Assembly (NCBI RefSeq): GCF_030035675.1
Contig: NC_084489.1
Coordinates: 18,327,001-18,391,000 of the forward strand
Direction of reading: 5' to 3'
Source of the DNA: Rhineura floridana
Taxonomy: Eukaryota > Chordata > Lepidosauria > Squamata > Rhineuridae
DNA: 64,000 nucleotides
The position numbers and the translations under genes are program-made. The first letter of the stretch is position 1, and the number at the start of each line of letters is the position of its first letter. The notes under the pieces are model-generated. The model did no database searches. It was not told the origin of the DNA and worked only from the letters and a program-made list of their open reading frames with translations. Shown here piece after piece: positions 11,187 through 21,999 of the stretch.

Positions 11187-12644
11187 ATCAAATCAAATCA
11201 AACGTTTATTGCTTTTAACCAAAGGCCGTCGCAATTAAAACAGAACAGGATTAAAATATGACAAAATGCAATTTAAAGGTTATACAATTGAACTATATAA
11301 GCAGTTATTATAAAATGGGACACTTTTTTGGTAGGCCACATGTAATTTTTTGGCTGCCAACACGTACTTGGCTGTTGCTACTGTTACCTGCGTGCAGTTG
11401 TCCTTTAGTAGCTCCAGGACAGACTCCTGTGGGCTTTGGGCATAATTCGGATGGATAAATTGGGCCAGAAAGTTTCGCCTGGGGTCATCATATAAAGGAC
11501 AAAATAGCAAGTAGTGGACTATATCCTCTGTGACATTGCAACCGGCAACGCATTTCCAATCCTCGGAAGGTATCCCCTGGTATCTCCCTTCCAAATAGGC
11601 CGAAGGCATCAGTTGGGATCTGAGCTCAGAAAATGCTCTGTGGAGGGAAGGATGAGTAAGGCTCTCAAAATATCTTGGTCTTGTATGGGAGGTGGTGAGA
11701 TGGGGGAACCATGTTGAAAAAGGAGCTACTAGTATTGACACTCAATCACGACCCGCCGCTCAGTCAAAGACCCTGCGTCTAAGAGCATGCAGGCTGAGAT
11801 TCAACAGCTCGTTCTGTGAGATGTTATACAGGGCCAACAGGTCCTGATTAAAGGTAGCCCATCCATCCTTAACTAGTTGCTCTGACCAGCAAAGTTTAAC
11901 AAGAGAGCTATCAGGTTTTTGATATAATCTACGCCAGTATTTAAAATAGGCTAGGTCTATCCTGGCCGCGAGGGTGGGGAGGCCGAGCTCAGCTCTGAGG
12001 TGTGCTGCGGGTGTACCGGGAGGGAACCCCAGAATCTGCCTCATAAACTTATTTTGTAGTGGTTCTAGTTCCTGGGTGGCGGGTACCCCCTATAATTTGG
12101 CCCCATAAAGTATTGAGGCAACTAGTTTGACTACAAAACTTTGAGCAGCGGAGAAATCAGCTGGCCTCCCTTGGTATAAAAGAACCTTTTAAGTTGGACT
12201 AGAGTTTTGATGCCAATCAATTTGGTGGACCTCACATGTGATTTCCAGGAAAGGTTCTCACTGAGGCAGATGCCCAGGTACTTAAACGTGCGAACTTGTT
12301 CTAACGGGCAACCATCAATCGACCAACTCGATATTGCCCTTTTTCTGCCGAAAACCACTATCTTGGTTTTGGAGTGGTTGATGGATAAATGCTGCTCCTT
12401 GGAATAGGAGTTCAAGTGGTTTAACATCCTTTTAAGTCCAGTTTTATTTAAGGATAATAGGGCCAGGTCATTGGCGTCTAGGGTTACAGGGCCTTCTCAC
12501 CCGCGATATTCGGGTGGGAAAAGGAGTGAAGCAAGGTTGTATACTGGCCCCCTTTTTATTTAACTTTTTTATAAACAATATTATCCCTGCGTTGTCTTCC
12601 CCGGCTTCCCCCCCCCGTCAGTTGGTTCCCGTAAGGTTTCTCTC
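11187..12644 (-). mobile_element. 5'-inverted non-LTR LINE with 15-bp target duplication
   Basis: The main part (11187-12480, minus strand) encodes the end of a reverse transcriptase ORF: a decayed YADD box (D-A-N-D, 12480 side), 'LSINHSKTKIVVFGRK', 'FKYLGICLSENLSWKSH', and a C-terminal zinc-knuckle-like C-x3-C-x6-H-x4-C near 11530. It ends in a short (GATTT)n tail. The rest (12481-12644) lies on the opposite strand and encodes the region just upstream of YADD ('RVGKGVKQGCILAPFLFNFF'). Both outer flanks are TTGCTTTAAAGACTA (11172-11186 and 12645-12659), identical. This is the expected outcome of twin priming during target-primed reverse transcription. The clade is an I/Jockey-type guess. Frames are broken, so it is inactive. 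Confidence 0.9.
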
Positions 12645-12659
12645 TTGCTTTAAAGACTA

Positions 12660-14602
12660 GCACTGTCTGTGTTGGTATCTGACTGCTTCTTCATGCTCAG
12701 CTTCTACATCTGTACAGAAACAAATTGATACTGCAAAATGTAGATGTATGAAAAATGATACCTCTCCAGCACTTGCCATTTGCAGACTTTGTAGCAGATG
12801 GCCCTGGAACTTCTGACTGCCTGAGGAAGAGGAAGCCCTTGAACCAGCAATATTTAAATTGCATTTTCTGGAAATGCTGGTGGATTCGAGACAAAGACGT
12901 TTATTTTAAAGCATAGCTGATGAGAAGTCTTTGGCCATCACACTTTACAGTACTCTTTCTGTAAGTTTTGCTTGGGCAGGTCTTCACTTGAAACCTCAAA
13001 GCTATAAGTGAGTTTATAAATAATGACGAGCTGACAGCACTGGCAGGAGGCTCACCAGTCTGGTGGCAACCCATAGTCATTCTGTTTTTGGGAAACTCTC
13101 ACACAAAAAAGTGGGGCCTGCCAATCAGGAAAAGCCCTTCCCCTCGGTTCCATCCCCCCCACCTCACACAAGTGCATTTTTAAGGAGTGAAGAAAGATGC
13201 AAAATGCACTGTAAGAAATATGTCTGCTTTGAGCAGTGAGACACCACAATGAACCTTGATGCATACATTTACAACATAATTCTCTCTTTGAAGAGCTGAC
13301 ACCAGCTTCTTGGTGAGGCAAGAGGAGAGGACAGATGCAGAACAAAACAGCCACACTCAAACCCCTAGCCTTGTGCAATGTATACTTTACTCATTTTCTG
13401 AAGTAGAGCCCCTATGTGCAGTGGTTTCAAAACGGAACATCATCCGAATTCTGCTGGGGGACAAAACCAGAAGTGGTTGACTTGTCTAGCCTGCTTTATC
13501 AGGTTATGTAGGTGGGGGTATCCAATGCTTGCCTAACAAGTTGATGTTGTTTCTCCTTTTGCTGGTTTTCCTTGATGTTGCATGCATGGGACTTCTGTCT
13601 TTGTCATAAAGGATTCTTCCTCTTTGATCTTATAAAAACAGCTACATGGATTTTTGTTTTTTAAATTGCTGGCTTGCTCTTCCTTCAGCTTTTCTTTCTG
13701 TTTAGGCACAGCTCTTTATATAATTTAAAGCAACAGAGCAAATTGCTGCACCAGTTTAATTCTGTTTCGAGCTGACTGAAACAACATAATGGTTGTTATT
13801 GATTTGGTTATGAGGCTGTTACACTGAAACAGCCCTGAAAATCATTATGTCCTTTCCTTTGTAAGCTTGTGGCTTCTAGCCCTGGCAAAAGGGTGCAAGG
13901 AGTGAGGAAGAAAGGTGGACACTGCACCAAATCCCTCAGAAGTTTGGGGGAATTTGTAGCAGTGCCAGGAACTAGTGGGCAAGCGGCTACTATGGCTCTG
14001 CACTTTAGTCATTTTCCCCCCACCATCCATTTGTGCTGCTGCTAGTTCTTTGAGCTTCTGGAGATTCCAGTATATTATTTAATTAAGATATGAATAGAAG
14101 GAAAGGAGACAACTGCTTCAAACAGCATAACTTTACTAGTTATTCATAGTAGCTATTTGTAATTAATCATAAATGCATAGTTCCACACTAATAAGTAAAG
14201 CAGGAATGTACACAAGTGTTTAATGTATTTACAACATTTCTGGCTCTAAATAAAATACATCCAATACAGACAGCTACATGCTGTAAGAGAAACAATGGGT
14301 TGGATCCAGAGATATACCCATAGAAGCAGGCAGATGGAAAGTGGGTTCCTGCCCCCTTCTCTCCCGATCAGTTCCCAAAGCTTGCAAAAAATGTTCCCCA
14401 AGAGTCCAGAGACCTTGCTGGGGTAGGCTGTGGGGTAGGGGGCAGAAGAAGAAGATGGCAGGAAACTGCATGGAGTCACCTTTTGCTCTTCTCACAGGGG
14501 ATGCCCCTGCCAGATTCTCTTTGGGCCGATCTCTGGATCCAGTCCTATGCATTTCCTCACATTTAGGCAAAATATTCTCCAGTATTATCCACTAGTAAAC
14601 AG
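12660..14602. other. Intergenic or CX3CR1 3' region, no other gene seen
   Basis: No gene is recognised. The part nearest 14603 should hold the 3' UTR of CX3CR1 (minus strand), but I could not fix its polyadenylation site. Open frames at 13052-13378 and 14274-14570 have no recognisable domain. Confidence 0.4.
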
Positions 14603-15658
14603 TCATAGAAGGATGGATCCATCTTGGTCACTAGTATTCTGTGTCTGGTTGCTGGTCTCTGGTATGGGAGTGGGAGCTCTACTGCAATACTCAATGCTAT
14701 GCCCACAGAAACAAATGAATGAGAGGCATTTGAGAACCAAGTGAGCAAGCTTCTTTCTGAATTTTTCACCAGCAAAAGCATAGATAATTGGATTAAGACA
14801 GCAGTGACTGAAAGCTAGTGATTCAGTCACTTGCATGGTGTAATCTAAAAGCCTTAAGGAGCTGCAGTTCTGAAAAAAGTCATAGAACCTTAATATCTGC
14901 AGAAAAAGTGATATGTGGTATGGGGTCCAGAACAGAAAAAACACAATAACTACCAGTAAAATTAGTTTTATGGCTCTTTTTTTCCGGTGATTTTTGCAGG
15001 AGATCAAGGTTTTGATGATCATCAGGTAGCAGAAAGTCATGATACACAGTGGGAGAAGAAAACCAATTATGTTATTTTCTGCGTAGATGACAATTGGCCA
15101 GATATCCTGAAGATGTTCTGGATACAGAGATGTGCACTCACTTTCTGACTTTCGGATGAACACAAACTGGGGGGCTGCAAATAAAATTGCCATTGCCCAG
15201 ATTACAAGGCTAACGAGATAGCCACATCTGATGGTTCTGGTCTTCATAAGGCATGTTGCACAGACAATAGCTAAATACCTATCAAAGCTTATGACAGTGA
15301 TAAAAAACATGCCCCCAAATAATCCTACAGAATAGAAAGAAGAAACTATTTGGCATGAAAGATTCCCAAGTGTCCATCCACGTACAATATAAGAAGCCCA
15401 AAAAGGAAGAGACACAACAAAGAGAACATCAGAGATGGCCAGGTTTAAGAGAAATATGTCAGTTATGCTATTTTGACGCCCGCCTTTCACGATGGTTAAA
15501 ATCACCAGGAAATTTCCCACTAGCCCTATGGTGAACACCAGGGCATACAGTATAGGCAGAAAGATTTTGCCAAATGTCTGGATGTCCATTTTCTCACACA
15601 GGGAAGCTGCTTCTTCATAGGCATATTCGGTGACTGCCACAAGATCTTCCTCAGTCAT
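14603..15658 (-). CDS. CX3CR1: CX3C chemokine receptor 1 (fractalkine receptor)
   Basis: This is a class A G-protein-coupled receptor of 351 residues (human protein 355), coded in one exon. The start is the ATG at 15658, giving MTEEDLVAV; the open frame runs further upstream, but that part is hydrophobic and unlike the family, and a pyrimidine-rich acceptor-like site lies just before the ATG, as expected for a 5' UTR intron. Visible: seven membrane segments, an acidic Tyr-containing N-terminus (EYAYEE, 11-16), DRYLAIV at 126, the TM3-loop cysteine pair C102/C175, N-terminal C21 and loop C265, WTPY near 244, and NPIIY at 289. 'CKNH.KK.AIKLILLVVIVFF' and the SDQDGSILL tail closely match CX3CR1 rather than CCR8. 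Ligand CX3CL1 and Gi signalling are family knowledge. Neighbour SLC25A38 fits mammalian synteny. Confidence 0.95.
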   Translation of the reverse strand: MTEEDLVAVTEYAYEEAASLCEKMDIQTFGKIFLPILYALVFTIGLVGNFLVILTIVKGGRQNSITDIFLLNLAISDVLFVVSLPFWASYIVRGWTLGNLSCQIVSSFYSVGLFGGMFFITVISFDRYLAIVCATCLMKTRTIRCGYLVSLVIWAMAILFAAPQFVFIRKSESECTSLYPEHLQDIWPIVIYAENNIIGFLLPLCIMTFCYLMIIKTLISCKNHRKKRAIKLILLVVIVFFLFWTPYHISLFLQILRFYDFFQNCSSLRLLDYTMQVTESLAFSHCCLNPIIYAFAGEKFRKKLAHLVLKCLSFICFCGHSIEYCSRAPTPIPETSNQTQNTSDQDGSILL

Positions 15659-16639
15659 GATGAATACTTGTATGAAAAAGAAAATATAAAAGAGAAGCAC
15701 AGTTAGCTGTGGAAGAGATATATAAATTTCTTTCAAATGCATTGCAGATGTGAGTGCTATGTTTGAGTTCTTCAGTAGCATAAGCCATCTCTTAACATTT
15801 TAGATAACATTTCTGATGCTTGAAAAATGTTTGAACGTCTTCCATCTCTCCCTGCAACCCAGCAAAAGTTGGCTAATGGAACATGAAACGCGCAGTTTGA
15901 ATTTGCTTGCGGCTGCACTCCTATACACTTACCTGGGAGTAAACCCCATTGAACTCAGTGGGACTTACTTTTGGGTAGATGTAAGCCCTGCTGATTTTAG
16001 AGGAAGTCAGATGCAACTAATTATTGCAAAGATTACCTCCTGTTTCAATCCCTCCCAATATTTTTGTCCTTGAAGTTCTTGGATTTTTGCACTTTCACCA
16101 GTGTTTTATTTTTATATTATTTGAAATGTGGGTCTTGGAATTAAATGCAGAGAGTTCAGTGTTTGCTTCATCAACAGCATATATATAGACATAGCTATAG
16201 CCTGTCTATAAGAATCCTTTCTCTGTCCCACAGTTCCTTTCCTTCCCATTTTAACTTCAGTCTTTCATCCTGATCCAGTCTCATGTATGCTTTCACTGTG
16301 TACATAGTGTGTATGTGCGTGTGTGCATGTGATCTCAGTTGCAGTGAAGGCAGCACAATGTTGTTAAATAATAATACTAATGTACAAAGTGAATGAAACA
16401 TCCTTTGTATTTGGGAGGCATTCTGTGTGTCTGCAGTTATTTGTAAGTTCAGGGCAAATGAGTGCCTCTGCACAAGAGCTTTGTCTATAGATGGTACAGC
16501 ACTACATCAAGCATTTATTTCGAAAGCAAGTACAAAGATCTTGCTCACTTCTAGGTTATGCAGACTACACTGATTTCATGGGTTTGTGGTGATTTCCACC
16601 AGAAGTGTAGTGATGGCCATTAACCTGGATGGTGTTAAA
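15659..16639. other. Upstream region of CX3CR1, no coding exon seen
   Basis: This is upstream of the minus-strand receptor. A short squamate-type repeat ('cattgaactcagtgggactt') lies at about 15912-15990. A noncoding first exon and promoter of CX3CR1 should lie here or further right, but I could not place them. Confidence 0.4.
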
Positions 16640-16890
16640 AGAAAATAAGACAAATCCGTGGAGGACAAGGCTACCAATGGCTGTTAGCTAGCCGCGATGG
16701 CTGTGTTCTAACTCCACTGTTGGAAACGTCTTTGAACGCCAGTTTCTGGGAATCAAAAGCTGGAGAGTGCTGTTACACCCATGTCTGGCTTTCAGGCTTC
16801 CCACAGGCATCTGTAAGAACAGGGTGCTGGACTAGATGGGCCTTTGGTCTAAACCAGCATTACGTTCTTATCTATCCTGTGGTAAGAATT
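16640..16890 (+). repeat. CR1-like interspersed repeat
   Basis: The stretch includes 'gagagtgctgttacacccat', 'aacagggtgctggactagat' and 'gggcctttggtctaaaccag'. Related copies lie at 34672-34995 (minus), 35570-35860 and 61660-61830. The 'ggactagatgggcc' box is typical of CR1-derived repeats in reptiles. Confidence 0.65.
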
Positions 16891-16899
16891 CCAAGAGAG

Positions 16900-17354
16900 G
16901 GAGAGGGAAGCTGATGAAGACCACCTTGGCCTCTCTAATTCAGGACTCCCCCTCTCCTAGGCCATCTACCACCAACTCCTCTGTGAGAAGGATTCTGAGA
17001 GAGATGTGAACAAGACATCAGGGCTTGCTCCAGCTAGCCAGAACCCTCTCCTGCCCTGCACAAGGCTGTTTTACCACCGACTGCCCTATAGGAAGGATCC
17101 TGATGAACTGCTGTATTTCAGTATTGTGATTTTATTAATGTATATTTATGTTACCTGTAAATTACCTTGGAAAGATTTGCATGCTGAAAGACAGGGCATA
17201 ATTATTATATATAGATGATAGACCAGGAAGGGTTTTTCTGCACATTCCCTCAAAGCATGGCTAAGCACATTTAATTCATCTTGCCATAATCATGCCAATG
17301 AATGTCAGGAACATTTACAAGAATAATTGTATCATTTTGCATGTGTATATATAA
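16900..17354. other. Intergenic; probable LINE 3' end near 17000-17215
   Basis: The stretch 'ttacctgtaaattaccttgg' followed by an AT-rich tail resembles a degraded LINE 3' end on the plus strand. No gene is recognised. Confidence 0.35.
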
Positions 17355-17402
17355 TGATAGGTGCATTGTTGAGAGGGTTTTTTTGCCTATTAGTGAATAC
17401 TA
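17355..17402 (+). repeat. TIR-X terminal fragment
   Basis: The bases 'gataggtgcattgttgagag' and 'tttgcctattagtgaatac' match the outermost 45-50 bases of the TIR-X right end. No more of the element is visible on either side. Confidence 0.55.
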
Positions 17403-19193
17403 TTTTATGCTGATGAAATGGTTCTGCTGTTAACTATGATGTTGACTTGAATTGCCTTTTGAGATATTATAGGACCATTCGACATAGAGAACAATCAAAT
17501 GTTAAATATTCCAATACAAAAGTAGTTGTCTTTGGAGTCCATTCCAATGGCACAAATGGATGTTTGGTGGCCAGGAGACTGAACAAACGAAAAAGTTTTA
17601 GTACCTGTGAGTTTGCCTGTCTGAAAGATGGATGTGGAATTTCCAACTGTCTGTTAAGATAAGACATCCGTGATCAGATCTTCCTTTTTTTTTTTTTTGT
17701 AAAAAAGATGACACCATGAGGCCCAATTTGGATTGGCATCACAGCATGGGGATTGGGGGGGGGAGGAATGTTAACCTTTTCCCTTCATCCTGTGTTATCT
17801 TCCTATTGGGAGTAAAGCACCAACACATGTAACAAGCAACCTGAACTGGGCTGGAGAATAGACAGAAAGGCAATCTGTTCTCCCCTCTGCTGATTCCTCC
17901 TCTAAAGTGTTTGTTATTTCTTCAGGCTTTGCTTCTCCCCTCCCTCCCTTCTCTTCCTGTCTTTGTTCTCAGTTCGTTAGTAATGGCTCCCTGAGTACCA
18001 GCCTCATGGCTGCTTCAGCATGTATGGCTTTACCTCTTTGTAGTAATAAACCTTAAGTTTCTTTATTCTTTCAACAACCTTATATATATAAATTTCCCCA
18101 GCACTCAAAATGTATGCTAGGAAAGTGCTTCCACATTTAACTTCCTACAATTTGGGGCCATCTAGAAATAGCACAACATTTTAGAGGAAGTAGACAGCAA
18201 ATAACAACGCAAACATTTTTTAAAAACTGCTTAGAATGGTGGCATGCTGTAAAAAGCTGATGTAATTTGCCTACAATATTATGAAAGCCAGTAGATAGTA
18301 TTTGAACAAAGGCCTAAGAAGCAGGAAGTGTTAGTCCAGTATTTTTTTTTCTGCAAAAGGAGTTTATTCAGGATAATCCCCGGCTTCCTTGCATGAGTAC
18401 AAGGTTGTAGCTGTTTTCTGACTGTTAAGGCAGTGGAGGTCTGTCCTATTACGTTCGGAATGGTTTTGCTCAAGTGGTGGTGGATAGTCCTTTCTATCTG
18501 CAATTACCTTGACACCATACATTTAAAGCACGTTTAATACACATGGCTTCACCCTAAAGAATCCTGGGACTGTAGTTTGTTAAGGGTGTTGAAAACTGTA
18601 GTATTTCTGGTGAGGGGAAAACATTGCTCCCTGTACAAGCAGTAGATAATTCCTTACAGTAGGAGTGAACAGAAGGTAGATTGGGATAATCTGGTAGATC
18701 TATGGATGATCTGCAGTAGATTAGACTCCCAATGATCTAAAAATCCCAACAACTAAAAAGCTTGCTAAATTAAATTAAATTGCTGAAAAATCATGCTTGG
18801 GTTAAAACCAGGAGTGGGTTTTTGTGTGAAAGGGCATGTGAGCACTGACATTGATCACAAATTCTGGACTGAGAATGTGTTTAGAGGTGTTTAGTGCATG
18901 TCTGTCTGCCCGCCTGAGGCACGGTTGTCTACCTGGCTCTTGCTGGCAAATCTTAGGATTCTGGCAAAACAAACCAACAAACCAAGTAAGTCATGCAAAC
19001 CTGATGTCTGACAGGGTAGAACAGAGAACAAGAAACCTCTGCCTAATCATCTGTTCTCTTCCAATTTCATAGGATTTCAGGTATTACAGAGTGCAAAAAC
19101 AAGCATATAGACAGCATCAGATTCTCAACAACTTCCACTCAGTCCCCCAAATCTAATTTCAGGCTGCTGCCTTCTGCTGCTATTCTTGCATAT
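17403..19193. other. Intergenic, no gene seen
   Basis: No gene is recognised. A hAT-type MITE piece ('aaagaatcctgggactgtag') lies at about 18545-18610, and T- and G-runs near 17685-17765. Remaining sequence appears unique. Confidence 0.4.
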
Positions 19194-20550
19194 ATTCACC
19201 AATAGGCAAAAAACCTTGTGGGTTAAGAACATACCTATAGCCAACAGATATTTCTATCAAACTTTAAAAAGCAGGGAAATTGGGCAGCTATAGTGAATGC
19301 ACCAGGGGACCAGGAGACCTGACCTCCTCTCTGTGATATTGGACTGCCCTACAAATTTGTCAAAATGCAAACACCATTTGGGTTGGTCTTTCACAGTCCA
19401 ATCCACTTCCTGTGTAGCTTGGAAGAATTTGGTAACGTGCCTCTGAGCATATGGTGAGTGGTGGCAACACCTGCCATCTCCAAAGATGGATAATTACATT
19501 TTTGTATGTTTGTTGGTGTTCTTACTTTGCTTCTTTCCTGTGTTACTACTGTTTGTACAGAGAATCTAACCCAGAAAATTTTATTTCTCTCATTATTCAT
19601 CCTAGAAATCAGTGTCAATTTTTAAAAATTAATTTCAAAGCCTTTTATCGGTCAATGTCGTATGATCATGAAGACAACCTTTTGTGTTTCAAACTGAAGG
19701 TTATGTTTTATTTCTATTTTGGGGCATTAACAGTTGAATCTGAAACTGCAGTCTGATGTAAAATCAGACTAATTACAATATGTTGCTACTTATGCAATGA
19801 CTCTAGCGTTGGAAAAAACAAACTTGGCCAGCCCAAGATGCATGTTTTCAGCCTGCTATGCTTAAACAACTCCACTTAAGGAAATGTGGTCATGGTCAAT
19901 TAAAAACATAGAGCACACCTAGAATTTTGCTAGAATATATTTCACCTCCCACTGTTTTATCTTGTGCAAGCTGAGACACTCCTCATGTCCATTGGAAACT
20001 ATTATGAGAATAGTCAGTGCCATTATTCCACAATTGCTTTTGGATTTTTTTTAGTGTTGCAAAGTGTTGCTGTACTTTACATATTCACAGAAATAGAAGC
20101 AAAAGAAAATAATTTACTATAGGAAACTTCACTAAAATTGCAAAATAAATCAAACATATTTAAAGTGACTATCTGAACGATAACAACTATTTTAATATTG
20201 TTGCTTCCTCGATGCTAAAACAAGATCAGCTCAACATGTCTTTATCCTGCTATTTGGGCTGATTGCAGGTGTTGCCATCACTCACCATGTGCTCAGAGAC
20301 ACATGTTACAAAATTCTTCCAAACTACACAGGAAGTGGATTAGACTGTGAAAGACCAACCCAAATTGTTTTTGTATTTTGACAAATTTGTAGGGTAGTAC
20401 AATATCAGAGAGGAGGTCAGGTTTCCTGGTCCCCTGGTACATTCACTATAGCTGTCCAATTTCCCTGCTTTTTAAAGTTTGATAGAAATATGGTATCTGT
20501 TGGCTATAGGTACATTCTTAAACTGCAAAGGTTTTTGCTTATTAGTGAAT
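19194..20550. mobile_element. TIR-X, near-complete copy A (about 1.36 kb)
   Basis: Long terminal inverted repeats of about 290 bases begin with ATTCACCAATAGGCAAAAAA and end with the complement. They contain 'ggtcaggtctcctgctcccc' and 'ttggactgtgaaagaccaac' (and complements). The central 780 bases are AT-rich and noncoding. The internal sequence matches 28725-30127 nearly base for base over its full length, while the outer flanks differ, so the two are independent insertions of one family rather than a segmental duplication. No transposase is visible, so it would be non-autonomous. I could not identify a target duplication or superfamily. Confidence 0.8.
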
Positions 20551-21832
20551 TAGTATATCAGGGTGGACCATTCTAAACATTGTCAGTATTTGTGTTCTAA
20601 AACTTTACTCATTGTGATTAGTACTGCTGAAAACCACTGTTAGATCTACAAAGGGTACAGAAAGATATTTCCTTGGAGTTTGGCATATTAAGTGATTTAT
20701 TACAAAACATGGCTCTATCATCCTATGGCCCCCTTAAATCTGTTTTTCTAATAAAGTTTATTTATTTATTTAAAGTTGTTGGAATCAGTTTAAGAGATTT
20801 ATATCCAGTGATGCAATGTCTAACATGTTTATTGTGGAAATATTAAGATCTAAATTTTTAGAATAGTTATTGCATAGCAAACATTTATTTTATTGCTTTA
20901 CTTTATTTTTTACCTTCTGCTAGTAATTTTACTTGTTTGTTGTATGTTTTAAGTGTAATGTTGGTATAATGATATTGTTGCCGTTTGGGAAGTGTTATAT
21001 AAAATGTAAAAGTGAGGTGCATTAATAAAAATAAACTATTGATCGCACTACATATTAGAATGATGCTAGTGAATCCCTTGACCCCTAAAAATATTATGCC
21101 AACCCTTTATAAACTAGTCAACTGAAGGAATTACAAGATTAAATTCCATTCAAACTGCATGTCCACTGAGAAACCAAAAAAGTAACTATAGCTGTCAGAA
21201 ATTCTGGGAAATGGATAAGTTGATTTAGGGTCCTTCCACACTAGGTATTTCCTATGGAATAGCCATACTTAGTTCACAACAGGTCCTTGCTTACATCTTT
21301 TTTTCAGGGCACAAATAATTTGATTTTAGAAAAAGAATGGGAGAGTAGCATAATCTGCAGAGGTGGAGCACCTTAACACTATTTGGTCCGTTTACAAGAT
21401 GTGGTTTCGATGTGCGCCATAACCTATCAGGCAGGTAAGTCTATCATCATGCATCTATACCTATATACACCATTACCTTTCTGGCTGCAACCATTCTAGC
21501 CATGTCTTTTTTTAAAAAAAACCCTCAAAACTTAACCAATCTTTTCATTTGCACTTTTCCACTTTTTAACATTACATTTAAAGTCGAATAGCACTTAAAT
21601 GACACCTCCTCTGCCTGCTCCAGTCATCTAAGGTGTGTCACGTGATCTTGTGCAATCTGGTAGTGGGTGGAGACACCACATCTGAGATGTCTCCCTCCCC
21701 CACTGGATTGAGAAAGAAATGTTGATAACATTCGCCTGATTTGGGATGCACAGGCTAGAATTTTGGGGACAGATGTGGGTGGGGAAAGGAGGGAAGCCAT
21801 ATTTAGTGAGCAGCAATGAACCTGTGCACATA
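20551..21832. other. AT-rich intergenic, no gene seen
   Basis: A-rich tails after 'ttgccgtttgggaagtgtta' (about 20890-21045) suggest a degraded LINE 3' end. Nothing else is recognised. Confidence 0.35.
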
Positions 21833-21998
21833 GGAAGCTGCCTTTTACTGAGTGAGGCCGTTGGCCTTCTAGCTCAGTATTGCCTGCACTGACTGAGGGT
21901 GGCTCTCCAGGGTTACAAACAGGGGTCTCTCTCCCAGCTCTGCTTGGAGATGTCAAGGACTGATCTCAGGACCTGCTGCTAGCAAAGGAGATGCTCTT
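21833..21998 (-). repeat. tRNA-derived SINE, reverse orientation
   Basis: Read on the minus strand it starts at a tRNA-like head and ends 'aaggcagcttcctatgtgc'. The plus-strand pieces 'ataggaagctgccttttact', 'ctctccagggttacaaacag' and 'atctcaggacctgctgct' are typical of an abundant squamate tRNA-SINE. Related copies are at 24440-24745 (plus) and 41975-42190 (minus). Confidence 0.65.
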
Positions 21999-21999
21999 C

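Noticed and set aside
14603-15658. CCR8 or XCR1 as the identity of the receptor
   Set aside because: The tail, second loop and TM5-6 sequence match CX3CR1 best, and orientation agrees with CX3CR1 synteny.
15659-15781. Longer N-terminus for CX3CR1 (41 extra residues)
   Set aside because: The extension is hydrophobic and unlike any chemokine receptor N-terminus; a splice-acceptor-like site precedes the ATG at 15658.
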